Origin: Deltaproteobacteria bacterium
GTDB taxonomy: Bacteria > Desulfobacterota > Desulfobaccia > Desulfobaccales > 0-14-0-80-60-11
Length of the DNA stretch: 32,046 nucleotides
Direction of reading: 5' to 3'
NCBI GenBank assembly: GCA_021813445.1
Contig: JAKAKP010000051.1
Coordinates: forward strand, 1-32,046
Every line of letters begins with the position of its first letter. Within the stretch, counting starts at the first letter, position 1. Below the pieces are notes generated by a model. It had not been told where the DNA came from. It saw only the letters and a program-made list of their open reading frames with translations, and did no database searches. The position numbers and the translations under genes are program-made. Shown here in pieces: positions 16,606 through 25,256 of the stretch.

Positions 16606-18609
16606 ATGGCAGACCCGGGCCAGGTGGCAGTAGCACAACCGCCCATGGAGCCGGACCGCTCCGGCCAGGAAAATCTGCTCGTCTGCCTCAGCCCCAGCCC
16701 CGTCGCCATTCCCCTGATTCGCGCCACCCAGCGCCTCGCCGCGGCCCAAGGGGCCAAATGGTTCGCCCTGTACGTGGAGACCCCCGCGCATGACCGGCTC
16801 CCGCCGGAAAACCGGGAAATGGTGGCCCAGGCCTTGTATCTGGCGGCCAAGCTCGGCGGCCAGGCCGTCAAGGTTTCGGGCTTCCGCATTGCCGATGAAA
16901 TCCTGGCCTTTGCCCGGGAAAACCGGGTCAGCAAGATTTTCGTGGGCAAACCCAAGGCCCGCGGCTGGCGGCGGTTTCTGGGCCTGTCCCTGGTGGACCA
17001 TTTAATCTGGCACTGCGGCGCCATCGATATCCTGGTCGTCTCCGGTGAGGCGGAAGAAGCGGCACCGCCCCAGGCCGCAACCGCCGGCTCGAAGCCCCGG
17101 CGCCTGCTCAAAGAATACCTGTTGGCCGTGGCTGGAGTGGGCCTCTGCACCGGCCTGGGGTTTTCCCTCTTCCCCCATCTGGCCCTGAGAAACCTGGCCA
17201 TGATCTATCTGCTGACCGTGGTGGTCCTTTCCTCCTGTTTGCCCCCGGGGCCCGCCCTGTTTTCCTCTTTTCTCAGCGTTGCGGTCTTCGCGTTTTTCTT
17301 TGTGCCCGAATATTATTCCTTCGTCGTCGCCAACGGCGAATATACCATGACCCTGGTGGTCATGCTGGTGGTCAGCACCCTGGTCAGCGGCCTGACCGCC
17401 CGCATCCGCCATCAGGTGCAGGTGGCGCGCCGGCAGGAGAGGCAAACTGCGGCCCTCTATGAAATGAGCCAGAATCTCACCGCCATCAACAGCCTGGAAG
17501 AGCTGCTGCAAGTGGCCGCGGAGCAAATCTCCAGGACCTTCGACTGCCGGGCGGGCATCCTGATGCCGGGCAAAGAAGACCGGTTGGAGATCAGGGCAGG
17601 ACAAGCCTATGAGGACGAGTACGGCAGAGAAGGGATGGTGGCCAAATGGGTCTTTAAACACGGGCACCTGGCCGGATCAGGAACCCCTACCCTGCCCAAT
17701 GTCAAAGGCATCTATCTGCCGCTGATCGCCTCCCAAAACGTCATCGGCGTTCTGAGACTGGAAACCGAACAGCCCCAGCGGCTTCTGGAAGCCGACTCTT
17801 TGCGGCTGTTGGAGGCCTTGGGCAGCCAGGTGGGCCTGGCCATCGAACGGGAAAATCTCTTTCGCCAGGCGCAGACGGCCCGGCTGCAGATCGAAGCCGA
17901 GCAATTGCGCAATACCTTGCTCAGTTCCGTGTCCCACGATCTGCGCACCCCCTTAACCGTGATCGCGGGTTCAGCCAGCAGCCTGCTGGAGGGGGAGGAG
18001 AGCCTGGACTCTGAGACCAAACGGGACCTGGCCCAAGGCATTTACGAGGAAGCCCGGCGGCTGGACCGGCTGGTGTACAACCTCCTGGAGATGAGCCGCC
18101 TGCAAGCCGGGGAAGCCCGGCTCAACCAGGAATGGTATGTCCTGGAGGAGGTCATTGGCAGCGCCCTGGCCCAACTGGACCCCCAACTGCACGATCATCC
18201 GCTGCGCATCAATCTGCCCACCGATCTGCCCCTGGTGCAGATCGACGCCTTGCTCATGGAACGGGTGGTGATTAATCTGTTGGAGAATGCCATGAAATAT
18301 ACGCCCCCGGGCACGCCCATCGAAATTTCCGGGCGGATTCAAGACCGGGAACTGCTGGTGGCCATCGCCGATTACGGACCCGGGGTGCCCCCGGGGCAGG
18401 AAGAGCTCATCTTCGAGAAGTTTTACCAAGTAGCCCCCGGCAGCCAACGGGGCGCGGGCCTGGGGCTGACCATTTGCCGCCGCATTGTGGAAGCCCATGG
18501 CGGCCGCATCTGGGCGGCCAACCGTCCGGAGGGGGGAGCCAACTTCCACTTCACCATCCCGCTGCTGGAAGGTGCCCCCAAATTAGACAAGGATCTTGAA
18601 GAGTTGTAA
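16606..18609 (+). CDS. KdpD-like sensor histidine kinase lacking the KdpD N-terminal domain
   Basis: A 667-residue inner-membrane kinase. An N-terminal UspA-like domain (about 20-145), a four-helix DUF4118-type membrane block (about 168-265), a GAF-like domain (about 285-415), a HisKA domain with SVSHDLRTP (His444) and a HATPase domain (NLLENAMKY, DYGPGVPP, GAGLGLTI) follow in the KdpD order. The large N-terminal KdpD sensor domain with its Walker motif is absent, so this is a short KdpD relative. In KdpD the Usp and membrane parts sense K+ and second messengers. No kdpFABC genes are in the window. The response regulator gene starts 7 bp after the stop. It is flanked by two similar permease genes, which suggests that it controls them or responds to the same ion; this is inference. 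Confidence 0.92.
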   Translation: MADPGQVAVAQPPMEPDRSGQENLLVCLSPSPVAIPLIRATQRLAAAQGAKWFALYVETPAHDRLPPENREMVAQALYLAAKLGGQAVKVSGFRIADEILAFARENRVSKIFVGKPKARGWRRFLGLSLVDHLIWHCGAIDILVVSGEAEEAAPPQAATAGSKPRRLLKEYLLAVAGVGLCTGLGFSLFPHLALRNLAMIYLLTVVVLSSCLPPGPALFSSFLSVAVFAFFFVPEYYSFVVANGEYTMTLVVMLVVSTLVSGLTARIRHQVQVARRQERQTAALYEMSQNLTAINSLEELLQVAAEQISRTFDCRAGILMPGKEDRLEIRAGQAYEDEYGREGMVAKWVFKHGHLAGSGTPTLPNVKGIYLPLIASQNVIGVLRLETEQPQRLLEADSLRLLEALGSQVGLAIERENLFRQAQTARLQIEAEQLRNTLLSSVSHDLRTPLTVIAGSASSLLEGEESLDSETKRDLAQGIYEEARRLDRLVYNLLEMSRLQAGEARLNQEWYVLEEVIGSALAQLDPQLHDHPLRINLPTDLPLVQIDALLMERVVINLLENAMKYTPPGTPIEISGRIQDRELLVAIADYGPGVPPGQEELIFEKFYQVAPGSQRGAGLGLTICRRIVEAHGGRIWAANRPEGGANFHFTIPLLEGAPKLDKDLEEL

Positions 18610-18616
18610 CAAGATC

Positions 18617-19312
18617 ATGGCGACCAATCCCATCATTCTGCTGATTGAAGACGATGCCCATATCCGCCGCTTTCTCAGGGCCAGCCTGGTGACCCAGGGC
18701 TACGAGTTGATCGAAGCCGCAGCGGGCAAGGAGGGCCTGGCCCTGGCGGCCTCCCGGGTGCCGGATGTGGTCTTATTGGATCTGGGGCTGCCGGATATGG
18801 AGGGCCTGGAGGTGATCCAGCAGTTGCGCTCCTGGTCCAACGTGCCCATCATCGTGCTCTCGGCCCGGGGCCAGGAACGGGACAAGGTGGCCAACCTGGA
18901 CGCGGGTGCGGATGACTACCTGACCAAACCCTTCGGGGTGGGCGAACTGCTGGCTAGGATGCGGGTGGCCCTGCGCAAGGCCGCGCCCGCGGAAGAAGGC
19001 AAACCGGAAGAGAGCTACTCCCTGGGCAATTTGCGGGTGGATTTCCAGCGGCGCCTGGTCTTCCGGGGCCGGGAAGAAGTCCATCTGACCCCCATCGAAT
19101 ACAAGCTCCTCTCGGTGCTCATCAAGCATCGGGGCAAAGTGGTGACCCACCGGCAATTATTGAAGGAAGTCTGGGGGCCTTCTTACATCGAGCAAAATCC
19201 CTATCTCCGCATCTTCATCCTCAATCTCCGGCGCAAACTGGAAGACGACCCCACCCGGCCCCAGTATCTTTTGACCGAACCGGGGGTCGGCTACCGCCTG
19301 CGGGATGAATGA
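18617..19312 (+). CDS. KdpE-like OmpR-family response regulator
   Basis: A 231-residue cytoplasmic transcription factor. The receiver domain has the acidic pair Asp12/Asp13, phospho-acceptor Asp55 (VVLLDLGLPDMEG), Ser82 and Lys104 (LTKPFG). A winged-helix DNA-binding domain follows (about 130-231) with HLTPIEYKLLSVLIKHRGKV and GVGYRL. The layout and the RRFLR segment after the acidic pair match KdpE. It forms a unit with the kinase gene just upstream. I prefer the ATG at 18617 because it begins directly before the conserved PIILLIEDD strand; a TTG at 18596 would add seven residues and overlap the kinase gene. Targets are unknown. No obvious repeated operator was identified in front of the permeases. 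Confidence 0.93.
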   Translation: MATNPIILLIEDDAHIRRFLRASLVTQGYELIEAAAGKEGLALAASRVPDVVLLDLGLPDMEGLEVIQQLRSWSNVPIIVLSARGQERDKVANLDAGADDYLTKPFGVGELLARMRVALRKAAPAEEGKPEESYSLGNLRVDFQRRLVFRGREEVHLTPIEYKLLSVLIKHRGKVVTHRQLLKEVWGPSYIEQNPYLRIFILNLRRKLEDDPTRPQYLLTEPGVGYRLRDE

Positions 19313-19365
19313 TTATTACGGGGGTAACACCTGCTTCCCACTCCGGCAACGGTTTTTGGCGTTTC

Positions 19366-19410
19366 AGAAAACAAAGGCCTGCCAGGCTTACAGACGCCTC
19401 CTGGCAGGCC
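19366..19410 (-). terminator. Intrinsic terminator of permease copy 2
   Basis: On the minus strand an 11-bp perfect stem GGCCTGCCAGG/CCTGGCAGGCC (19410-19400/19386-19376) with a 13-nt loop is followed by TTTGTTTTCTG. It lies 15 bp after the stop of the inverted permease gene. The plus strand has no T-run after the stem, so it acts mainly in the minus direction. Confidence 0.75.
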
Positions 19411-19424
19411 CACCCCAAGAAGCA

Positions 19425-21164
19425 TCAATAAGCAATCAGCAGATAGACCATGCTGATGGTGACGGTAATCATCATGGGCCACCAGCAGGCCTTCATGTAG
19501 GACACGAAGGAGATGTGGCAGCCCGCCTTTTCCGCCAGGCCCACGGTGACCACGTTGGCCGAAGCCCCGATCATGGTGCCGTTGCCCCCCAGACAGGCGC
19601 CCAGGGCCAGGGACCACCAGAGCACCCCGGACTCCGCCCCGGGGATGGTCTGGTTCAGGAAGGCGATGATGGGCAGCATGGTGGCGGTGAAAGGAATGTT
19701 GTCGATAAAGGCCGAGGCGATGGCGCTCACCCAGAGAACGATGACGATGGCCGCGGTGAGGTTGCCCCGGGAGACGTCTTTCACCCAGTTGGCAATTACC
19801 TGGATCAGGCCGGTTTCCTCCGCGCCGGCAATGACCATGAACAGGGCGATGAAGAAGACCAGGGTGGGCCACTCCACCTCGTTCTCCAGCATCTCCACGA
19901 TGTCTTCGCCGGAGACGGCCAGCAGCACCAGGGAGCCGAAGAGGGCCGCGACCGAGACCTGCATGTGCAGGAAACCGTGCAGGGCGAAGAGTAAAATGGT
20001 GCAGCCCAGGAGCATGAGGCTCTGGATCATCAGCTTTTTATCGGTGATCTGGTATTCCTCTTTCAAATATCCGATGGTGCGGGCCACATCCTTCACTTCG
20101 GCCTTGAGGTACTCTCTCTTGTTCCACCAGAGCAGAAACAAGGAAGAGACTGCCAGGGATACCATAGAGACCAGGGCCAGGTTCTGCACGAACTGCCCGA
20201 AGGTGAGCCCGGCGTAGGAGCCGATGAGGATGTTGGGCGGGTCGCCGATCAGGGTGGCGGTGCCGCCGACGTTGGAGGCAAAGGTTTCGGGGATCAGCAA
20301 GACCAGGGGGTTGATCTTCAGGGTGACCGCGATCTCGATGGTCACCGGCAGCACCAGGAGCATGGTGGTGACATTGTCCAGGAAGGCCGAGACCACCGCG
20401 GTGACGATCTGGAGCACCAGAGAGAGGACGAAGACGTTGCCCCGGGCCAAAGCGTAGGCCTTATAAGCCAGAAACTGGAACATGCCCGTCTTTTTCATCA
20501 CCCCCACGAAGAGCATCATGCCCATGAGCAGGAAGACGACGTTGAGGTCGATGGCCGCCATGGCGTCGTCAAAGGAGATGATGTAGAAGGACTTGTCCCA
20601 GTGCCCCAGGGTGTAGGTGATAAAGATGATGAGGGCCGCACCCAGGAAAGAGACCAGGGTGCGGTGCATCAACTCCAGGGAGATGACCACATAGACCAGG
20701 AACAAGATAATACTGGCGATCCAGAAGCCCGCGGTGACGGTCCGCTCCATGGTGAGGTTCTGCACCGCCTGAAAGAGGCGGTTGCCTTGGGTGTCCTTCC
20801 CGGCGTCCAGCACTTTCACCTGGATGGGCAGCACCGGCTTCCAAGAGGGCTTGGTGGCCTTGACCTCCACCTTGGCCGCGGGCAGGGTCCCGGGGGGCAG
20901 GATGAAGTCCGCCACGTAGTCCCCGGGTTTGCCGGTGACGATTTCCGCCTCCTGGCCCTGGGGCTTGACCTGCCGGCCGTTGACCAGCACTTCTATTTCC
21001 GCTTCCTTGACGCCCTTACCCATGGGGTTGGTCACCAGACCGGAGATAGCCAGATGATCACCGGCCGGGGCCGGGGGGCCGGCGGCTACTGCCGGGCCGG
21101 CCAGGAAACCGGCGATCAGCAGGCAAACGCAGATATCTAGAAAGGAAGTTAACCTTTTTCCCAT
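19425..21164 (-). CDS. ArsB/NhaD-type permease with periplasmic N-terminal domain, copy 2
   Basis: A 579-residue paralogue of the protein at 14723-16456, with the same signal peptide, exported beta domain (about 32-127) and about eleven membrane segments. The motif blocks DNVTTMLLVLPV, GDPPNILIGSYAGLTFG, DNIPFTATMLPI and GGNGTMIGASANVV are the same apart from single changes. Long stretches of DNA are identical or nearly so, for example around 20290-20400 against 15480-15590. The two copies differ most in the periplasmic domain and in the loop and helices near residues 340-420. It is transcribed towards the two-component genes and ends in an intrinsic terminator. The start has AAAGGGA upstream and an 8-bp inverted repeat in its leader. 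The pair indicates duplication with continuing conversion or recent origin. Confidence 0.9.
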   Translation of the reverse strand: MGKRLTSFLDICVCLLIAGFLAGPAVAAGPPAPAGDHLAISGLVTNPMGKGVKEAEIEVLVNGRQVKPQGQEAEIVTGKPGDYVADFILPPGTLPAAKVEVKATKPSWKPVLPIQVKVLDAGKDTQGNRLFQAVQNLTMERTVTAGFWIASIILFLVYVVISLELMHRTLVSFLGAALIIFITYTLGHWDKSFYIISFDDAMAAIDLNVVFLLMGMMLFVGVMKKTGMFQFLAYKAYALARGNVFVLSLVLQIVTAVVSAFLDNVTTMLLVLPVTIEIAVTLKINPLVLLIPETFASNVGGTATLIGDPPNILIGSYAGLTFGQFVQNLALVSMVSLAVSSLFLLWWNKREYLKAEVKDVARTIGYLKEEYQITDKKLMIQSLMLLGCTILLFALHGFLHMQVSVAALFGSLVLLAVSGEDIVEMLENEVEWPTLVFFIALFMVIAGAEETGLIQVIANWVKDVSRGNLTAAIVIVLWVSAIASAFIDNIPFTATMLPIIAFLNQTIPGAESGVLWWSLALGACLGGNGTMIGASANVVTVGLAEKAGCHISFVSYMKACWWPMMITVTISMVYLLIAY

Positions 21165-21198
21165 GATTCAATCCCTTTTAATCGTTGAGGTGACGCCC

Positions 21199-21231
21199 CC
21201 GTGCCCAAATTTAACGGCAGAACGGGCACGG
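21199..21231 (-). promoter_or_regulatory. Inverted repeat in the leader of permease copy 2
   Basis: CCGTGCCC/GGGCACGG (21199-21206/21224-21231), a perfect 8-bp stem 35-67 bases upstream of the permease start. It could be an RNA hairpin in the leader or a protein-binding palindrome. No counterpart was found before copy 1. Confidence 0.35.
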
Positions 21232-21764
21232 TGGCTCATCCTTTGGGCAACAGCACCGGCATGTCCATGCGGGGCACAAACAGGCCGGCTTTGCCGCCTC
21301 ACCTGGCCGGCGGCAGCAGGCGTTGCGGTTGGTGTTAGACTTGCGGCAGGCAGGGAGGGTCGTGCGCGAGGTATTTAAGATAGGAATGGACCAACAACCA
21401 GGCGGATTTGTTCGGTGGAGAGGTTGGCTTGGTTAGCATAGTCAGCCCCTGATTAAAAAACCATCAGACACTTTATCCCGGATAACCCGGATAGCCGGGT
21501 TCACCGGGTCCCAGGGCTCCCTCTTTCTGCCTCCCGGCTGCTGCCCCGAGATGTGAAAATCTTTCTGGGAGCCTTGAATCGCGGCATTTTTTCTGCTGCT
21601 CCAGCCGTGAATATAGGAGAAAGGTAACACGGGCACGATAAAATTGCCGTTAAAATGGGTGATGAGGCCGTTAATTTCTTGTTAAGAAAGCACGTTTTGA
21701 GCCGAAAAGCGGGGAGGCCCTGGTCATTAATCCGGCAACCTTATAGGCTTTTACAAAAGTCTTT

Positions 21765-21843
21765 TTCTCTGCGTATCCTCTCTCTGCGCCTCTGCGGTGA
21801 AAAAAAGGAAAATTCACCGCGGAAACGCAGAGGACGCAGAGAA
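21765..21843. repeat. Long interspersed hairpin repeat
   Basis: The arms start TTCTCTGCG (21765-21773) and end CGCAGAGAA (21835-21843). Inner parts CTCTGCGGTGAA and TTCACCGCGG also pair, giving an imperfect stem of about 35 bp. It is the CTCTGCGTCCTCTGCG type of interspersed repeat known from many genomes. It lies in the 1029-bp stretch 21165-22193, where I otherwise see only the leader of permease copy 2, small palindromes near 21485 and a hydrophobic minus-strand frame near 21895-22210. Confidence 0.75.
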
Positions 21844-21894
21844 TTCGCGGAGAGTCTTTACGATTAAATAAGCATTTTGCAAAAGGCTTCTTAG

Positions 21895-22210
21895 CCGGCC
21901 CGTTTTTTTTGCTGGATGTCTCAAGGAGAATCACCGGGAAAGAGGCACCCAGGGAAATCTGGTAGATTGACAGAACGGCCAAAATGGTTAATCTGGAAAA
22001 TATAAGGAATCTTTCTAACTTCCAAAAGAATTTTTCTCTCAAATCAAAACTGCCATAGATCTGCCCAACCAGCAGACCGCCTGCAAGTAACACGGCTATG
22101 GATGCCGCGTGGATCAGGAAGACCTCAACTACCGGGAGTGGCCCGCTCAATGGGGCCGCAGAAAGCTTGGTTATGAGCAAGAGGAGGGCGCAAATGGCTA
22201 TTGATCCCAT
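21895..22210 (-). other. Possible remnant of a membrane-protein gene (minus strand)
   Basis: A minus-strand frame, open for over 300 bases, encodes two clear hydrophobic stretches (SIAVLLAGGLLVGQIYG and LTILAVLSIYQISLG) joined by a charged segment DLREKFFWKLERF. It lies mostly outside the ATPase gene, so it is not simply its shadow. Downstream the frame runs into the hairpin repeat, and its only in-frame ATG (22210) lies inside the ATPase gene. It may be a truncated gene fragment. I do not recognise a family, and coincidence is possible. Confidence 0.2.
22181..22188 (+). promoter_or_regulatory. Ribosome binding site fixing the ATPase start
   Basis: GAGGAGGG ends five bases before ATG 22194. 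It favours this start over the upstream in-frame codons at 22098 and 22173. Confidence 0.75.
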
Positions 22211-24752
22211 CTCCAGTGAATTGGCCCAGCAAAAAAGTGTGGCAGAACTCTGGGAAGCCCTTGCCACTTCACCCCAGGGACTTTCCGGTGAAGAGGCGGC
22301 AAACCGTCTGGCCCAGTTCGGCCCCAATGCCCTGGAAGAAAAGAAGGTCAGCCCCCTCTTAAAATTCCTGGGGTATTTTTGGGGGCCTATTCCCTGGATG
22401 ATCGAAGTCGCAGCCCTCCTCTCGGCCGCGGTCCGGCACTGGGACGATTTCACCATTATTATGATTTTGCTGATTTTCAACGCCATCGTGGGTTTTTGGC
22501 AGGAATATAAGGCCGCCAATGCCTTGGAGGCCTTGAAAAAGCAGCTGGCTCTTAAGGCCAGGGTGCTGCGGGACGGCAAGTGGCAGGAGATTGCCGCGGA
22601 GCGATTGGTTCCCGGGGATGTTATCCGCCTGCGCCTGGGGGACATCATTCCCGGCGACGTCAAGCTCGTTGAAGGCGACTTCCTCAGCGTCGACCAGTCG
22701 GCCCTGACCGGCGAATCTTTGCCGGTGAGTAAGAAAGCGGGCGACATCGCCTATTCCGGCTCGGTGGCCAAACAGGGGGAGATGGTGGCCCTGGTCACCG
22801 GCACCGGCACCAATACCTTCTTCGGCCGCACCGCCAAGCTGGTCCAGGCCGCGGGGTCCGTGTCCCATTTCCAGAAAGCGGTCTTGCACATCGGGGATTT
22901 CCTGATTTACCTGAGCCTGGGCCTGGTGACGGTGCTCATCCTGGTGCAATTGCAGCGGGGCAGCCATCTCCTGACCCTCATCCAGTTTGCCCTGATCCTG
23001 ACGGTGGCTTCCATTCCCGTGGCCCTGCCCGCGGTGCTGTCGGTGACCATGGCCGTGGGCGCCCTGGCCCTGTCCAAGATGAAGGCCATTGTCACCCGGC
23101 TGGAGTCCATTGAGGAGATGGCCGGCATCGACATCTTATGTTCAGATAAAACCGGCACTCTGACCCTCAACCAATTGACCTTAGGGGAGCCCGTGACTTT
23201 CGAGGCCAAAGACCCCCAGGAATTGATCCTGTGGGGGTCCCTGGCTTCCAAAGAGGAGGATCGGGACCCCATCGACCTGGCGGTGTTGGCCGGGCTGGAA
23301 GATAAACCAGCGTTGGCGGGATACAGCCAGACCCAATTTATGCCTTTCGATCCGGTGGGCAAAAGAACGGAAAGCACCGTTCAGGATGCGCAGCATCACA
23401 CCCTTAAAGCCACCAAAGGCGCACCCCAGGTCATTATGGATATCTGCCGCCTGGACGCGGCAACTGCTGCCAAAGCCCAGAAGGTGGTGGATGATTTTGC
23501 AGCCAAAGGCTATCGCACCCTGGGAGTAGCCCGGGCCGAAAACACCGGTCCCTGGCAGTTCCTGGGAATCCTGCCTCTTTTTGATCCCCCCCGGGAGGAT
23601 TCCAAGGAGACCATTGCCGACGCCCGGCAGCATGGCGTGCAGGTGAAGATGGTAACCGGGGATAATGTGGCCATCGCCCGGGAGATCTCCCAGCACCTGG
23701 GTCTGGGCACCAACATCAAATCCGCGTCCCAACTCCTGAAAGATTGTGATGATGTCTGCCATTTAAGACCGGAGGAGGCCAGGGCCGTGGAAACCGCGGA
23801 CGGCTATGCGGAAGTCTTCCCGGAACATAAGTACGGCATTGTCCAGGGCTTGCAGTCCATGGGCCACATCGTCGGCATGACCGGGGACGGCGTTAATGAC
23901 GCCCCGGCCATCAAGCAGGCCGATGTGGGCATTGCCGTGAGCGGGGCCACGGATGCGGCCCGGGCCGCGGCCGATTTGGTGCTCACCGCCCCGGGATTGT
24001 CGGTGATCGTGAGGGCGGTGGAGGAGGCGCGCCGCATCTTCGAGCGCATGAACAGTTATGCCATCTACCGCATCGTCGAGACCATCCGCATCATGTTTTT
24101 CGTAGTTCTGGCCATGGTCTTCTTTAACTTTTATCCCATCACGGCCATCATGATCATCCTGCTGGCCCTGTTCAATGATGCGCCCATCATGGCCATTGCC
24201 TTTGACAACACCCTGGCGGACCCCGAACCGGTCAAATGGGACATGCGCCGGGTGCTGACCATCTCCACCGTCCTGGGACTCATCGGGGTGGCAGAAACCT
24301 TCCTGATCCTGATCATCGCCAAGAACTACCTCCATTTTGGTATTTCTGAGATCCAAAGCTTTATTTTCCTGAAGCTGGCGGTGGCCGGGCACCTCACCCT
24401 GTTCGTGGCCCGCACCCCCCGCATGTTTTTGCGCCGGCCTTGGCCTGCGCCGGTTCTTCTCTGGTCGGCCATTGTCACCAAGATCCTGGCCACCTTATTC
24501 GTGGTTTATCCCTTCGGCCTCATTACCCCCATCTCCTGGGAGGCGGTGGGGATCATCTGGGGCTATTGCCTTGCCTGGATTTTTATCGAAGATCTGGCCA
24601 AATGTGCGGTCCTGAGACATTTGGACCTGAGCGGCCCGCGGCATAAGACTTTTCTGAGGATGTTGAAGACCTGCGTCCAACCTTTTTACTCGCTGCGGGA
24701 ATATTCTATGAACCATTTGCGCGGCCAGCAAGCCGGTCCCCCCAGGAGATGA
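22194..24752 (+). CDS. P3A-type plasma-membrane proton ATPase
   Basis: An 852-residue ATP-driven cation pump of the inner membrane, by family a proton exporter related to fungal and plant H+-ATPases and their archaeal and bacterial relatives. It has an N-terminal cation-ATPase domain (about 8-75), two membrane helices, the actuator motif TGES (172-175) and two more helices. The phosphorylation site is DKTGTLT (Asp318), followed by the nucleotide-binding KGAPQVI, TGDN and the hinge GDGVNDAP (Asp565). Six C-terminal helices and a short basic tail end the protein. The cytoplasmic nucleotide domain is short, as in P3A rather than P2 calcium pumps. It stands alone on its strand, between a repeat-rich gap and the decayed metal-efflux region. 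Proton specificity rests on overall resemblance. Confidence 0.92.
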   Translation: MAIDPISSELAQQKSVAELWEALATSPQGLSGEEAANRLAQFGPNALEEKKVSPLLKFLGYFWGPIPWMIEVAALLSAAVRHWDDFTIIMILLIFNAIVGFWQEYKAANALEALKKQLALKARVLRDGKWQEIAAERLVPGDVIRLRLGDIIPGDVKLVEGDFLSVDQSALTGESLPVSKKAGDIAYSGSVAKQGEMVALVTGTGTNTFFGRTAKLVQAAGSVSHFQKAVLHIGDFLIYLSLGLVTVLILVQLQRGSHLLTLIQFALILTVASIPVALPAVLSVTMAVGALALSKMKAIVTRLESIEEMAGIDILCSDKTGTLTLNQLTLGEPVTFEAKDPQELILWGSLASKEEDRDPIDLAVLAGLEDKPALAGYSQTQFMPFDPVGKRTESTVQDAQHHTLKATKGAPQVIMDICRLDAATAAKAQKVVDDFAAKGYRTLGVARAENTGPWQFLGILPLFDPPREDSKETIADARQHGVQVKMVTGDNVAIAREISQHLGLGTNIKSASQLLKDCDDVCHLRPEEARAVETADGYAEVFPEHKYGIVQGLQSMGHIVGMTGDGVNDAPAIKQADVGIAVSGATDAARAAADLVLTAPGLSVIVRAVEEARRIFERMNSYAIYRIVETIRIMFFVVLAMVFFNFYPITAIMIILLALFNDAPIMAIAFDNTLADPEPVKWDMRRVLTISTVLGLIGVAETFLILIIAKNYLHFGISEIQSFIFLKLAVAGHLTLFVARTPRMFLRRPWPAPVLLWSAIVTKILATLFVVYPFGLITPISWEAVGIIWGYCLAWIFIEDLAKCAVLRHLDLSGPRHKTFLRMLKTCVQPFYSLREYSMNHLRGQQAGPPRR

Positions 24753-24819
24753 TCATGACTGGAGAACCCGGTCTCCTGCCCGACCGTTTCCCCTGCAGGG
24801 AGCCGTTGAGCAGGGAAGC

Positions 24820-25057
24820 TTTAATCAGAATGGGCGTGCCCTGGGCGTCCGCGCCCACCACGATGTTGGCCACGTCCTCCTTATTCTTGATATAGCCCAG
24901 GGCCCGCACCATGAATTCGGTCTCGGCCTGCTCCACCACTGCGCCGCCGGTGTCCTGGTTGGAGCGCTGGATGGCCTCCTTGATCTTGGACAGCGGCAGC
25001 CTGTAGGCCGCGAGCTGGTTGGGGGTCCACCACTACCTGGTACTGTTTGACGAAACC
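24820..25057 (-). pseudogene. cusA: Remnant of a CusA/CzcA-type RND metal pump
   Basis: Minus-strand translation gives GFVKQYQVVVDP, then, after a one-base insertion in a run of five C (about 25021-25025), NQLAAYRLPLSKIKEAIQRS, GGAVVEQAETEFMVRALGY and NIVVGADAQGTPILIK. This is the periplasmic porter segment found about 190-270 residues into heavy-metal RND pumps. About 80 codons of a protein that is normally over 1000 residues remain, and the frame is broken. Upstream it stops next to the TTA flanking the MITE-like element; downstream homology ends at 24820, just before the ATPase stop. It lies where cusA would be expected after cusC and cusB. This stretch (24753-25472) has no intact gene: it holds only this remnant, the element and hairpins. 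Confidence 0.8.
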
Positions 25058-25060
25058 TTA

Positions 25061-25256
25061 TACCGAGTTGCAATCTAACGGCAATTTTATGTAGGGGCGG
25101 ACCCATGTGTCCGCCCTTGCGTCCGCAAATACAACTGCGTTAATTCTACGATCATAGTCTATTTTTAGAGACTGAAGGATTGTGTTTTTGCGAGCGTCCA
25201 GGGGGCACACACGGGTGCCCCCCTACAAATCCACGTCGTTAGATTGCAACTCGGTA
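25061..25256. mobile_element. MITE-like element with 20-bp terminal inverted repeats
   Basis: TACCGAGTTGCAATCTAACG (25061-25080) and its exact complement (25237-25256) bound a 196-bp segment. The trinucleotide TTA flanks both ends (25058-25060 and 25257-25259), consistent with a 3-bp target duplication. Inside are two hairpins, GGGCGGAC/GTCCGCCC (25095-25102/25109-25116) and GGGGGCAC/GTGCCCCC (25201-25208/25215-25222). No coding sequence is present, so it would depend on a transposase elsewhere. The exact boundaries and family are uncertain because TA-duplicating families would also fit the ends. Confidence 0.65.

Noticed and set aside
18596-18616. TTG start for the response regulator, overlapping the kinase gene
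   Set aside because: It adds seven residues not expected before the first receiver strand; ATG 18617 gives the usual N-terminus.
21163-21378. 71-codon plus-strand frame upstream of permease copy 2
   Set aside because: No ribosome site, no recognisable features, and it lies over the likely leader and promoter of the minus-strand permease.
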